64,000 bases of DNA from contig JAWPHD010005545.1 of assembly GCA_037043455.1 (NCBI GenBank), positions 62,001 through 126,000 of the forward strand, written 5' to 3'. A program made the translations under genes and the position numbers. Each line of letters begins with the position of its first letter. Position 1 is the stretch's first letter. The stretch comes from Cyrtodaria siliqua (taxonomy: Eukaryota > Mollusca > Bivalvia > Adapedonta > Hiatellidae). The notes beneath the pieces were generated by a model that saw nothing but the letters and a program-made list of their open reading frames with translations, ran no database searches and was not told the origin of the DNA. Positions 11,928-23,194 of the stretch are shown in pieces.

Positions 11928-12635
11928 TATGTATTAGCTATATGGCTTAAGTATGTCTTGTTTTGACCATCATAAGACGCTTTACATACAGTTAGCAAAA
12001 GCTCTATTTTGGGGTTGAAAATAGTTTTCTGTTGATATTCTTTATGAAATTTTGCAATAATAAGGTAATTATATAGTTTAACTGCACAAACATGCTGAAC
12101 ATGTTTAAATATGATGCTGTAAACTTCTATTAAGGGTTCTATTAAATGTTATCAACCATGTGGTTCCATATCACCAGGGCTTCCACTAAGGTTCAAATTT
12201 AGGAAGTCTGAACTTCCTGCATATCAAATTTGGAAGTTCATGGGGAAAATTTAGGAAGTTCCAGTGTTTGGGCATGGCATTCATACTCAGTCGAGTCAAT
12301 GATTCCGCGTGGTGTTGGGGGTGGAGAGGATCTAAAGTGTTAAAAAAAGGATATTTATAATCATAGATGTTTATAAAAGAAAATATTTGATATCATTATA
12401 TAAAAAAAATTGCCTTTGTGTGGCATACCCCACCCACAGGTTTTATACAGTGAATTAAATTTTGCAAACAGTTTTCAATTCATCCGTCCAGGAATGTATA
12501 AAAAACAACACACTATTTTTAAAAAATGTTTTTTTTTTTTATACATTTGGTACCTGAATATGTTGAAGCTATGTATATAATAAACAAACAGATATACATT
12601 ACAGTTCCATGTCACAGATAAGCCTCCCCCTTTAG
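11928..12635. other. No gene seen
   Basis: Local duplicates of GGAAGTTC- and TAGGAAGT-type words around 12,205-12,260, T-rich near 12,530. Otherwise single-copy. Confidence 0.5.
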
Positions 12636-12639
12636 CCAA

Positions 12640-12942
12640 CCCGGACCGCCTTTTATTAAAATGTGCATTAATTATACAAAACGAATTGAATTTTATAGTT
12701 GCACCAACAGCTGTCATGTGGCGACTTTCCAGCTTCCACTCGTGGAGGAAGACCCCAGGTGCCCCTCCGGGCAATTTTCGTGCACGTGCGGGCACCTGGG
12801 TACAACCACCGACATTCCGCAAGCCAGCTGGATAGCTTCCTCACATAAAGATTCCTATGTCCCTGAGGGTTCGAACCTACAGTGGTGAGGAGCAAGTGAT
12901 TTCAAGTCAGAGACTCTAACCACTTGGCCACGGACGCCCCTT
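12640..12942 (-). repeat. tRNA-derived SINE, copy 1 (minus strand)
   Basis: Minus strand: GGGCGTCCGTGGCCAAGTGG TTAGAGTC (A box TGGCCAAGTGG), then TGTAGGTTCGAACCCTCAGG (B box GGTTCGAACCC), the body CAGCTGGCTTGCGGAATGTC and GGTGCCCGCACGTGCACG. The tRNA part resembles Ser/Leu tRNA. About 300 bp. Copy 2 is at 34,085-34,361. Confidence 0.85.
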
Positions 12943-13875
12943 ATACAAAATGAAGGGTCACTGGGTGTGTTTATATATGCACACATACATACAACAATTA
13001 TACACAGAGTTCAATCAATATCCTAAGCCTGTGTACTACATATCCTAGTTCAGTTGTACAAAAAAATCAACGCAAACAAGCTACTCTAGCACAGTAACAG
13101 TCAAAGAATCTGAAAAAACAAAATGTTAATTTTCAAACAATTTTCTAATTTTAAAACTTGCGAATTTTGACACTGCATCTGCAGTAAATGAACATTAAAA
13201 TATATTGTAAATTACAAATAACTAAAAAAATAATTATGAAACAATACTGATGTCAAATTTTAATCTAAAGTAGATCTATAAACAAGTTTAATGAGCAGTC
13301 TCCACAAAAATGGCGAAAAAATATGTTGCAGCTGTGTGGACTGTAAACAGAACTGTGCACCGCGAACGTACTGTAATAACTGTGAGATGCCCCCTAACAC
13401 GATTTACACCAACTGTGTTTAAGTTATTGCCAAATAACAAATATCACGCCAAAACCATCAAAATAGTACTTATATAAATCGCAAATAAATATTGATGTTT
13501 TTCTTAGAATCAAATATTTCCAAAATGAACTGAAATATCGCTTTTTTGACCAAGAACTACGGGAATTCGACCCAATGTGAAAAAAATGGATAACCATACA
13601 AGCAGACAGGAACAAAGAGACAGATTTTTTAAATTTTAGCGCATTTAAAAGTTATTAAACAATCGTGAACAACTATACAAATTTCAACCAATCAATGATT
13701 TGTAAAAATTGCGCCTTTTTAATAAAAATATTTCGCGAAAGGCCTCCCAAACCGCCCATTTCGGGTCTCACGTCCAGCAGCCAAATTTCCTGCATTTTTA
13801 ACAAAATCAGCTGTTCGCAGGTCCGTCATTTAACACCAGTTACAACGAAAGTATCCAACATAACATGATACTTAC
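12943..13875. other. No confident gene; possible 5' flank of the minus-strand candidate gene
   Basis: AT-rich up to 13,730, then a slightly GC-richer patch at 13,735-13,830 (GCCTCCCAAACCGCCCATTT CGGG). On the minus strand an acceptor-like TTGTTTTTTCAG occurs near 13,115 but no long frame follows. Confidence 0.4.
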
Positions 13876-13901
13876 CATTTTATTTTGCTTAAACTCCTCA
13901 T
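13876..13901 (-). CDS. Candidate minus-strand first coding exon (unknown gene)
   Basis: Minus strand ATG at 13,901 reads MRSLSKIK plus TG and runs into a near-consensus donor ATG|GTAAGTATC. Phase 2 would join to G CCA at 10,607. Very short, so it could be chance; listed because it connects in phase. Confidence 0.25.
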
Positions 13902-14253
13902 TATAACACTTTATAACATTCCTTGTTGGCCATATTCTGATAAAATCCTCTCAAATTAGAAGAAAACTTTGACCCGAAGTGTCACTTTTCAAACAAAATG
14001 GCGTCTTCCTTTCCTGAGGTTCCGCATGGGGGTATTTTTCAAATATCGAATACGTTATAAATAGTTTACCGAAATACTGTTAGTTCGATTGTTTTAAATG
14101 GGTGATATGTTAAACAATATTGTTTAATAACTCACACACTGTTGGCCAGTTCAATCCCTAATTTCGAGATCATCAATTTACATGGTTCAGAATGTTCACA
14201 CTGCATATTTTAGCCATTTGGGCTGATTAACGAACTTTCCGTTAGTGAGGTTG

Positions 14254-14390
14254 GTTCATTTTGTTCGCCCATTTGGTGTCATCACAGATTTTCCTAATAT
14301 TTTCAGAAAACGTAGTCGAGGTATCGGACTATCTAATTCCAAAATATTAGGAAAATCTGTGATGACACCAAATGGGCGAACAAAATGAAC
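14254..14390. repeat. Perfect 50-bp inverted repeat with 37-nt loop
   Basis: Left arm 14,254-14,303 (GTTCATTTTGTTCGCCCATT ... CCTAATATTTT) and right arm 14,341-14,390 (AAAATATTAGG ... GCGAACAAAATGAAC) are exact complements. The loop is GC-balanced (CAGAAAACGTAGTCGAGGTA). No similar copy is seen elsewhere in the window. Confidence 0.95.
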
Positions 14391-14708
14391 TTTTGACAAT
14401 AAAATGGATTTAAAAAACGTCAAAATTTAATAACGAACGGCGTTCATCACAATAATGACAAGTAAAGAGTTTTGAGATATTTATTCAGCAACTACATCAA
14501 AGAACATTATATAACACATGAACATGCACACTTTTGACGTTTTTAATACAGTCGATTTCGATTTATAGTGTGTTTCATAAGGTCATACACATTTCAATTA
14601 AACAGCACGTGACCCGATAATGGGACTATTTTGCGTCAAACTACTGTGGTGAAATGAGTAGAACACTTAGGTCTATGCACGTGTTTACGTTCCCGTGCGT
14701 CCTGACTG

Positions 14709-15193
14709 TTTAATGACACAAGCATGTAATGTTTTCTGTACTTTAATGACGTAAGCATGTAACGTTTTCTGTACTTTAATGATACAAGCATGTAACGTTT
14801 TCTGTACTTTAATGATACAAGCATGTAACATTTTCTGTACTTTAATGATACAAGCATGTAACGTTTTATGTACTTTAATGATACAACCATGTAACGTTTT
14901 CAGTACTTTAATGATGCAAGCATGTAACGTTTTATGTACTTTAATGATACAAGCATGTAATGTTTTCAGTATTTTAATGATACAAGCATGTAACGTTTTC
15001 TGTACTTTAATGATACAAGCATGTAACATTTTATGTACTTTAATGATACAAGCATGTAACATTTTATGTACTTTAGTGATACAAGCATGTAACGTTTTAT
15101 GTACTTTAATGATACAAGCATGTAACGTTTTATGTACTTTAATGATACAAGCATGTAATGTTTTATGCAATACAAGCATGTAACGTTTTATGT
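14709..15193 (+). repeat. 33-bp minisatellite, about 15 copies, ending near exon 1
   Basis: The unit is TACAAGCATGTAACGTTTTA TGTACTTTAATGA. The period is a multiple of three, so several frames stay open on both strands; none looks like a real protein. The array ends about 45 bp before the exon 1 acceptor. Confidence 0.95.
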
Positions 15194-15239
15194 ACTTTAT
15201 TTTAAAGCATTTTGTTTTACTTCTCTTCATTCATTTCAG

Positions 15240-15422
15240 GCTCCTATGGAGAGAAAGAAGAAATTTGTATCAATCCACCAAGAAATGAAAGAGAAAAGAC
15301 GAGAAGAAGATGACAGTTATGATGATATGACTCCATCTTTCCATCTGGCATCTCAGTATCTGGCCGACAGCAGTCTTAGTGAGGATGTGTCGCAGTATTT
15401 CTCTCTGTCGGGAACAGCAGGG
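15240..15422 (+). CDS. PRKDC: PRKDC exon 1 of window (product residues 1-61)
   Basis: Acceptor CATTTCAG precedes GCT and the donor is GTAGGT, phase 0 at both ends. The exon reads APMERKKKFVSIHQEM, then SQYLADSSLSEDVSQYF, which matches human PMERKKKYIEIRKE and SYLADSTLSEEMSQF. This is the start of the PQR phosphorylation region. One SQ site (DVSQ) is retained. The last 70 bases of the exon plus the intron start are copied several times just downstream. Confidence 0.95.
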
Positions 15423-15768
15423 GTAGGTGAATGTGTCTGTCTGTCTGTCCCAATGTCAGGTCGACAGCAGTCTTAGGGAGGATATGTCACAGTGTTTCTC
15501 TCTGTCGGGAACAGCAGGGATAGGGTGAATGTGTCTGTCCCAGTATCTGGCTGACAGCAGTCTTAGTGAGGATGCGTCACAGTATTTCTCTCTGTCGGGA
15601 ATAGCAGGGGTAGGTGAATGTGTTTGTCTGTACCGATATCTGGCCGACAGCAGTATTAGAGCGGATATGTCACAGTATTTTTCTCTGTCGGGAACAGCAG
15701 TGGTAGGTGATTGTGTCCGTCTGTCCCAGTGTCTAGCAGACATCAGTTTAAGTGTAAGTGTGTTGCAT
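15423..15768 (+). repeat. Tandem copies of the exon 1 3' end with its donor
   Basis: About four diverged units of 90-98 bp each repeat the exon stretch CTGGCCGACAGCAGTCTTAG through TCTCTGTCGGGAACAGCAGG and then the intron start GTAGGTGAATGTGTC. Two copies keep a GTAGGTG donor; one has lost it (GATAGGGTG). Several copies still encode LADSSLSED and SQYFSLSG, but read-through from the true exon meets TAG in the first copy. They look like decaying partial exon duplicates. Confidence 0.85.
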
Positions 15769-15787
15769 ATTTCTCCTTCTGGTCATA

Positions 15788-16530
15788 TATATGTTGTCTT
15801 GGTGGTCTAGTGGTTAGGATTCTCAGTATTGCATGGTTTGAGAAGCAGCCATGAAACACTGGGCATGTGACCTTGGGCAATTTCCCTAACTCTGCTTGGT
15901 GCAAAATATTGGGTCGCTGTGACCTACTTTGTACGAAATATAGGTCATGTCTGGTCTCCGATACGACATGCGTATCTTGCTCCCTTATTGCATGGTTTCA
16001 CCAAACTCCACCAGAATGTTCCTTATATGCAACTTACATCATGTGCAATGTCTAAGGATGCTGTGACCTACTTTGGACGAAATGTAGGTCACGTCCAGTC
16101 TCTATTTTGACATGCGTGTCTTGCTCCCTTCTTGCAGGATTTTAACCAAACGCCACCTGACTGTTCCTTATATTCATCTTAACATTATGCACACAATTTT
16201 GAGTTTCGGTGACCTAATTTGGAAGGAATATAGGTCATGTTCGGTCGCTGCTACAACATGTTTATCTTGCGTCTGTACAAACAATCCATGACTTTCACCA
16301 AACTCCACTAGAATGCATCCAAAACTCATGTGCAAATTTCAGGGTCGCTGTGACCTACTTTGGATAAAATATAGGTCACGTCATGTCTCCACTATGACCT
16401 ACATATCTGGCTTCATTCTTGCAGGATTTTCAGCAGAATGTTCCTTGTATGCGCAAAATTCGGGTCATGTGACCTTCTTTGGAATAATAAAATCAAATAC
16501 CAAGTATACACTTAAGGAATGAATATTTTA
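15788..16530 (+). repeat. Dispersed element with tRNA-like head and four 130-170 bp internal repeats
   Basis: It begins with a stretch resembling the 5' half of tRNA-Glu (GGTGGTCTAGTGGTTAGGAT near 15,801), which contains a Pol III A-box-like motif. I see no clear B box. It is followed by about four imperfect units that share GTGACCTACTTTGGA, ATAGGTCA-GT, CTTGCAGGATTTT and ACCAAACTCCACC. The whole may be a SINE-like element with an amplified body. Confidence 0.5.
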
Positions 16531-16750
16531 TGACTTTGGTGTTGGTCAAATCAAAAGGCTTCTTCAACAAAGGACTCGATGTGTAGGCTGTAGCCTTCTA
16601 GTTTAGTGTATCCCTCTCCTCCCTTGCTGATAGTGGTATTATGTTAAAAACGGTATAATTATATCTTTCATTTTCTATTTGTCCATCTGTTTTCTACAAA
16701 GCACTAGTGATACCACTGTCTGCTTTTGTCCTCTTCAGAAATTAAGAATT

Positions 16751-19165
16751 GCTCATAATTGATTCTAGGCTCATGATGTTATTATTAATCAATCTTAGTA
16801 TACTGATGGTCCTGCTGTAACAAAGTAACTCATTGTTCATTGCATTGCTCATAATTGATTCTAGACTCATGATATTATTATTAATCAAACTTGGTATACT
16901 GATGGTCCTGCCGTAACAAAGTTACTCATTGTTCATTGCATTGCTCATAATTGATTCTAGACTCATGATATTATTATTAATCAAACTTGGTATACTGATG
17001 GTCCTGCCGTAACAAAGTTACTCATTGCTCATTGCATTGCTCATAATTGATTCTAGACTCATGATGTTATTATTAATCAAACTTGGTAAACTGATGGTCC
17101 TGCCGTAACAAAGTTACTCATTGCTCATTGCATTGCTCATAATTGATTCTAGGCTCAAGATGTTATTATTGATCATACTTAGTATACTGATGGTCCTGCT
17201 GTAACAAAGTTACTCATTGCTCATTGCATTGCTCATAATTGATTCTAGGCTCATGATGTTATTATTAATCAAACTTGGTATACCAATGGTTCTGCCATAA
17301 CAAAGTTACTCATTGCTCATTGTATTGCTCATAATTGATTCTAGGCTCATGATGTTATTATTAATCATACTTAGTATACTGATGGTCCTGCCATAACAAA
17401 GTTACTCATTGCTCATTGTATTGCTCATAATTGATTCTAGGCTCATGGTATACTGATGGTCCTGCCGTAACAAAGTTATTCATTGCTCATTGCATTGCTC
17501 ATAATTGATTCTAGGCTCATGATGTTATTATTAATCATACCTAGTATACTGATGGTCCTGCCATAACAAAGTTACTCATTGCTCATTGTATTGCTCATAA
17601 TTGATTCTAGGCTCATGATGTTATTATTAATCAAACTAAGTATACTGATGGTCCTGCCGTAACAAAGTAACTCGTTGCTCATTGCATTGCTCATAATTGA
17701 TTCTAGGCTCATGGTATACTGATGGTCCTGCCGTAACAAAGTTACTCATTGCTCATTGCATTGCTCATAATTGATTCTAGGCTCATGATGTTATTATTAA
17801 TCAAACTTGGTATACTGATGGTCCTGCCGTAACAAAGTTACCCATTGCTCATTGTATTGCTCATAATTGATTCTAGGCTCATGATGTTATTATTAATCAA
17901 ACTTGGTATACTGATGGTCCTGCCGTAACAGAGTTACCAATTGCTCATTGCATTGCTCATAATTGATTCTAGACTCATGATGTTATTATTAATCAAACTT
18001 GGTATACTGATGGTCCTGCCGTAACAGAGTTACCAATTGCTCATTGCATTGCTCATAATTGATTCTAGACTCATAATGTTATTATTAATCAAACTTAGTA
18101 TACTGATGGTCCTGCCGTAACAAAGTTACCCATTGCTCATTGTATTGCTCATAATTGATTCTAGGCTCATGATGTTATTATTAATCAAACTTGGTATACT
18201 GATGGTCCTGCCGTAACAGAGTTACCAATTGCTCATTGCATTGCTCATAATTGATTCTAGACTCATGATGTTATTATTAATCAAACTTAGTATACTGATG
18301 GTCCTGCCATAACAAAGTTACTCATTGCTCATTGCATTGCTCATAATTGATTCTAGGCCCATGATGTTATTATTAGTCAAACTTAGTATACTGATGGACC
18401 TGCCGTAACAAAGTTACTAATTGCTCATTGCATTGCTCATAATTGATTCTAGGCTCATGATGTTATTATTAATCAAATTTGGTATACTGATGGTCCTGCC
18501 GTAACAAAGTTACTCATTGCATTGCTCATAATTGATTCTAGACTCATAATGTTATTATTAATCAATCTTAGTATACTGATTGGTCCTGCCGTAACAAAGT
18601 TATTCATTGCTCATTGCATTGCTCATAATTGATTCTAGGCTCATGATGTTATTATTAATCAATCTTAGTATACTGATTGGTCCTGCCGTAACAAAGTTAT
18701 TCATTGCTCATTGCATTGCTCATAATTGATTCTAGGCTCATGATGTTATTATTAATCAAATTTGGTATACTGATGGTCCTGCCGTAACAAAGTTACTCAT
18801 TGCATTTCTCATAATTGATTCTAGACTCATAATGTTATTATTAATCAATCTTAGTATACTGATTGGTCCTGCCATAACAAAGTTACTCATTGCTCATTGT
18901 ATTGCTCATAATTGATTCTAGGCTCATGATGTTATTATTAATCAAACTTGGTATACTGATGGTCCTGCCGTAACAAAGTTACTCATTGCATTGCTCATAA
19001 TTGATTCTAGACTCATTATGTTATTATTAATCAATCTTAGGATACTGATTGGTCCTGCCATAACAAAGTTACTCATTGCTCATTGTATTGCTCATAATTG
19101 ATTCTAGGCTCATGATGTTATTATTAATCAAACTTGGTATACTGATGGTCCTGCTGTAACAATGT
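16751..19165 (+). repeat. 96-bp satellite array, about 25 copies
   Basis: Units of 96 bp start at GCTCATAATTGATTCTAG, then contain GTTATTATTAATCAA, TATACTGATGGTCCTGCC and GTAACAAAGTTACTCATTGC. Starts at 16,751, 16,847 and 16,943 fix the period. Some units lack about 20 bp around the GTTATTATTAATCAA stretch (near 17,445 and 17,710) and others lack a GCTCATT block, so higher-order periodicity is present. The array lies wholly in the intron between exons 1 and 2 and has no coding potential. Confidence 0.95.
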
Positions 19166-19524
19166 GCAAAATGCTTACATGGGGTAAATGGCTGATTTGT
19201 GGCTTACCCATAGTATATTTACTCTAATGGCCTATGTTGTGCAGGTAACTCCCGTCATTTCCCCAGTATGTAATGATTTCCCATCCAAATTGTTAATACT
19301 TTACAGTCAGGGCTCTGGAAAATACCTGTTATGTCAGTTCTAGATCAAAATGTTGAATGCTGGACTAATTCGGTTCTGTGGGGAGGTGGGTTTTTAGATT
19401 ATTTGGCATTTTGAAATTTCCCAAATGCTTTTTACAGTGTATATGCTTTCTGGCTTTAAAAAAAAAAGATTGAAAAAGAGAGTTGCCTCTTGTTCATAGA
19501 ATGACATTTTAATACTCGTTTCAG
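19166..19524 (+). other. Intron remainder before exon 2
   Basis: Single-copy intron sequence with a run of A near 19,460 and the acceptor tract of exon 2. I see no other feature. Confidence 0.6.
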
Positions 19525-19593
19525 TCTCTGTCAGGTGGTGGAAGTAAGAATAGAGGCAGCAGTAAGGCACAAGTAAACCCAGAGGAAGAACAG
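19525..19593 (+). CDS. PRKDC: PRKDC exon 2 of window (residues 62-84)
   Basis: Acceptor CGTTTCAG precedes TCT. The exon reads SLSGGGSKNRGSSKAQVN and then PEEEQ. Two in-frame donors are possible: CAG|GTAGCT at 19,593 and CAG|GTTTAT at 19,605, the latter adding VAKQ. I chose the first because its donor is nearer consensus. The segment corresponds to the flexible PQR loop of human DNA-PKcs, but it is Ser/Gly-rich and contains no SQ or TQ. Confidence 0.75.
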
Positions 19594-19694
19594 GTAGCTA
19601 AACAGGTTTATTAAAATTCAAGTTAAAGTATTCATGCTTGGCTCTGTTGTATTGTTTTAACCTGGTTTTTATAAAGAAGGAAAATATTGTTCTT

Positions 19695-20035
19695 GTGTCG
19701 CCTGCATAGCATGGCAGACACTAAGGGATCACTTTGTCCGTCGTAGTCTGTCCGTCACACTTTAATCTGCAACCTAACCTTAGCCATAACTTGAAAAATA
19801 TTTCACACACATCTTCATCTTGCCCCAAGGAATGTTATCACACATATCCAGTAACTGATTTTCATTTTGACAGAGGTACGCCCACCTTCATAAAACTCAT
19901 TCATATTTATTACAAGGTGAGCAATTTTAATACCAGAATGTATACCCTGCTTTGCACCGTTAACGGTCAAACACATCTTATTGGAATGTGTAGACTTTGA
20001 TCCTATGTGCAAAGGTACTACAATGTTAATACTAT
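19695..20035 (+). repeat. Dispersed CGTCCG-type element
   Basis: It starts with a short hairpin (GCCTGCATAGCATGGCAG), then TTGTCCGTCGTAGTCTGTCCGTC, then the CTTAGCCATAACTTGAAAAAT type of body seen in other dispersed elements here. No coding capacity is evident. Confidence 0.55.
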
Positions 20036-20159
20036 GAAAGAGTTATTTGATACTGTAGATTTTAGTCTTGTTTTAGATTTCCTGAAAGAGATCAGACTAT
20101 ATAAATCATTGTAATGTGTTCTTGTATATATTTGTTTATATACCCGTTGACGGGCATTT

Positions 20160-20345
20160 GTTGATTTACATACATAGTTTATATTACACCCTATCATCCC
20201 TTATTTTTTAATAGTTTTATCTTTATACATTTACATTAATTTTTAATTATTACTTCATTTTTCATAATTTTTTGCACACAATATGACCTATTTATGTGCC
20301 GACGTGCCGTAAAACACCATTCATTCATTCATTCATTCATAAAAC
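20160..20345 (+). repeat. Dispersed repeat, inverted relative to a copy at 9.1-9.25 kb
   Basis: The stretch TATCATCCCTTATTTTTTA through CACAATATGACCTATTTATG and the GACGTGCCGTAAAACACC end is the reverse complement of 9,110-9,255. It ends in an (ATTC)n microsatellite. The AAAACACC tail resembles the tails of the SINE-like copies near 4,880 and 6,505. Confidence 0.7.
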
Positions 20346-20385
20346 TTTATCCTTCAACATAACCAAGCTCACAACTTTGAAATAC

Positions 20386-20640
20386 GAACCCGGCAGGTGA
20401 CACGTGTTTCGTGGAACACCCTTCTAGTTGTATATACTGCTTTCGACCAAATTTAGTATGAAGGTTTATAAACAAATTGATAAATGTATATGAATAAGCC
20501 ATAATTAAGAACCCGGCAGGTGACACATGTGTTCTGTGGAACACCCTTCTAGTTGTATAATTATACTGCTATCGACCAAATTCAGTATGAAGGTTTATAA
20601 ACAAATTGATACATGTATATGAATAAGCCATAATTAAGGA
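20386..20640 (+). repeat. Two tandem copies of a 123-bp unit
   Basis: GAACCCGGCAGGTGACAC through AAGCCATAATTAA occurs twice in a row. The core GTGGAACACCCTTCTAG recurs near 55,875 at the end of another element, so this is probably an element terminus that duplicated locally. Confidence 0.8.
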
Positions 20641-20904
20641 CACGTGAGTGGTACTTTATAAATATATATACTGAAACAAAAAGGAAGCTCGTATACCTGT
20701 ATCTATAATATTACATATACAATATTAATATAATTTTCTAAATGTGTTTTTGTTGCTACAGTCACCAGAACATATGGTAAACATGTTATTTTTGCTCCTG
20801 TAGAGATGGTTTTAACCACCCAGTTTGATGTATGTGTCACTACAAACATATATGCACGTCCCAGGCTTTAACCTCGGTATCACCACTAGTGTGTAGTTCT
20901 AAGG

Positions 20905-21372
20905 ATTATAGTCCCTGTCAGTGTACCAAGACGAAAATCCCTCACTCGCACAGGCATTACCCTAGCCTGCCAGTTTAATGAGTCGGTGTAGTAAGACGAG
21001 AATCCCTCACTGGCACAGGCATTACCCTAGCCTGCCAGTTTAATGAGTCGGTGTAGTAAGACGAGAATCCCTCACTCGCACAGGCATTACCCTAGCCTGC
21101 CAGTTTAATGAGTCGGTGTAGTAAGACGAGAATCCCTCACTAGCACAGGCATTACCCTAGCCTGCCAGTTTAATGAGTCGGTGTACCAAGAGGAGAATCC
21201 CTCACTGACACAGGCATTACCCTAGCCTGCCAGTTTAATGAGTCAGTGTACCAAGAGGAGAATCCCGCACTGGCACAGGCATTACCCTAGCCTGTCAGTT
21301 TAATGAGCCCGTGTACCAAGAGGAGAATCCCTCACTGGCACAGGCATTACCCTAGCCTGCCAGTTTAATGAG
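20905..21372 (+). repeat. 65-bp minisatellite, about 7 copies
   Basis: The unit holds AGAATCCCTCACT, CACAGGCATTACCCTAGCCT, GCCAGTTTAATGAGTC and GTGTA. Copy starts at 20,966, 21,031 and 21,096 give a 65-bp period. It is intronic, with no coding signal. Confidence 0.9.
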
Positions 21373-21579
21373 AGATGATCTCATTACAGGTCAACACATT
21401 GAGATTTTTTCAAAATCTATGAGGTTTTTTTTGCTATTTTAATGGGACTTTTTTCAAACGACTGATGAAAAAATAATTTCAATTAAATTATTTCTTTATT
21501 CACATAATAAGTTTATTAATATTTCTTGCTTTTGCCATTTGCCACACTTTTATGGCATTACTAAACTCAAATTGACTAA

Positions 21580-21905
21580 TCTCAAAGCTCATCCCCCTCT
21601 ATCCTTACTCTTAGTCTGTCACAGTCATCTGCAGACAACTGAAAGCTCATCTCCCTCTGTCCTTACTCTTAGTCTGTGACTGTGATCTGCAGACAACTTG
21701 TTTCTTAACAGGGCTGTTAATGCATTCTGTGCCAGAAATGCAAGTTCACAATCAGCTGTGACTGCACGGAAAATGCAAGTTCACAATCAGCTGTGACTGC
21801 ACCGACAATGCAAGTTCACAATCAGCTGTGACTGCACCGACAATGCAAGTTCACAATCAGCTTTGACTGCACCGACAATGCAAGTTCACAATCAGCTGTG
21901 ACCAA
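21580..21905 (+). repeat. Duplicated ~75-bp block followed by a 35-bp minisatellite
   Basis: AAAGCTCATC-CCCTCT-TCCTTACTCTTAG occurs twice (21,585 and 21,643). From about 21,735 the 35-bp unit AATGCAAGTTCACAATCAGC with TGTGACTGCACCGAC repeats about five times. Intronic. Confidence 0.85.
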
Positions 21906-22184
21906 GTTATGATGACATTTTAGCCACTTTGATGGAAACTTCAATTTCACGGAGTTAGTGGATTCAGGAGTTGATTCTATTATCTCTGTAGTTGCAGTGG
22001 CCATCACATTATTGCTTTTCAATACAGAATTTTAAAAAAATACTACAGAGGGGCACTTTGGCAGACGCACACCATCTTTTTTCAGTGGCATGAAGACTTT
22101 TCAAAACAGGCTTGCTTCATCCAGATGCTTATTGTAAAATGCACTGGCAAGCACCAAAGTGATAGTCAATAACAGTTGCCATTC

Positions 22185-22455
22185 GTTGTTTAATTGCTCT
22201 ATTGCCGAAAAGGATATTTTATTACCCAAAACACCAGTGAACATTAATGTTAATTATAAGAATAGTATGAAGTAAATTGTTTTTGCATATTACTAACTGT
22301 TGATTACATTTCACCAATAATATATCCAAATCTATGATAGAAAAATGAAGAAAAGTTGAAATTGTATTTAAATGTATGCAAGCAGATCTGATACTATATA
22401 AATAAATCGAGAGGCTAATTGCATAGACTTCAAGATTGCCATGTGTCCCTTTAAA
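22185..22455 (+). repeat. Partial copy of the MITE seen at 8.35-8.77 kb
   Basis: It shares TTTTGCATATTA-TAACTG, AAATCGAGA-GC and the terminal GATTGCC-TGTGTCCCTTT with the element at 8,349-8,768. The left end is diverged. Confidence 0.6.
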
Positions 22456-23194
22456 TTATGACGTCAGATAACGTTACGCTGTATAAATGCCGAGGAATTC
22501 CATATTGGTTTTGCTTTATCAGTCAGTGCCAGATAAAGCAAAGATTATTTGGTCACCCCTTTTATCAACAAGAAAAGCGCATATCTGCATGGTTAATAGG
22601 AATCAATGTACGATAAGGAAGGATTACTTATATTACTTAAGAAAAATAGCACTCACATGTTACATTTGTTTTCCACCATATCTATAACATAGTAGTCCTT
22701 TTACTCACGTCACTCAAAACTATTTTGTTCAATTTTCTGTAGCTTTTAACATTTAAGTAGAAATTTATAAAAACATACTATTTCTGTTGCTTTTTTTTTA
22801 AAACGAAAAAGCTGAAATGAATAAGTTTTATTTGTAATTCCGAATTGAAATCCCACAATTTTATATTTGTTTACTATACTTTGGTAATATTTTAACAATA
22901 TTATTTAATTTTAGTAAGCTTGTAACTTAACAGTTCTTGAAAGAAAGCAAGACATTTAAGTTAAGTATTCGTTACTTAGTTGCAGACATTATCATCTAGC
23001 TATTGCCAACTTTTGCATTTTGTTACCACTCTTCTTTAGAATGCAGACGAAATCAAGCATCACAACAGTGATGTTTTGAAATATTACAGTAGGAAATGAT
23101 AAAATAACATTTTATGATAATTATACTATATGAATATGAATAATCATAATTATAATTAAGAGTATAATAATCTATATAAAGTATAATTTTTCAG
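22456..23194 (+). other. Intron sequence before exon 3
   Basis: AT-rich single-copy intron with a short hairpin near 22,510-22,545 (GCTTTATCAG and GATAAAGC). I see no gene. The acceptor tract of exon 3 lies at its end. Confidence 0.55.

Noticed and set aside
12865..12942. tRNA gene with intact A and B boxes (minus strand)
   Set aside because: The tRNA-like part continues into a conserved ~200-bp body shared with 34,085-34,361 and no full cloverleaf forms; it is a SINE.
13998..14032. ATG in good context (AACAAAATGGCG) reading MASSFPEVPHG then a GGGG|GTATTT donor
   Set aside because: Attractive as a first exon, but no downstream + strand exon in phase is seen before PRKDC exon 1, which is internal to the protein.
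14685..15230. Long open frames on both strands with repeats such as KTLHACIIKVH
   Set aside because: They arise because the 33-bp repeat has a period divisible by three and few stops; the flanks show no coding signal.
15801..15830. tRNA-Glu gene
   Set aside because: Only the first 28 or so bases resemble tRNA-Glu; no anticodon stem or B box follows.
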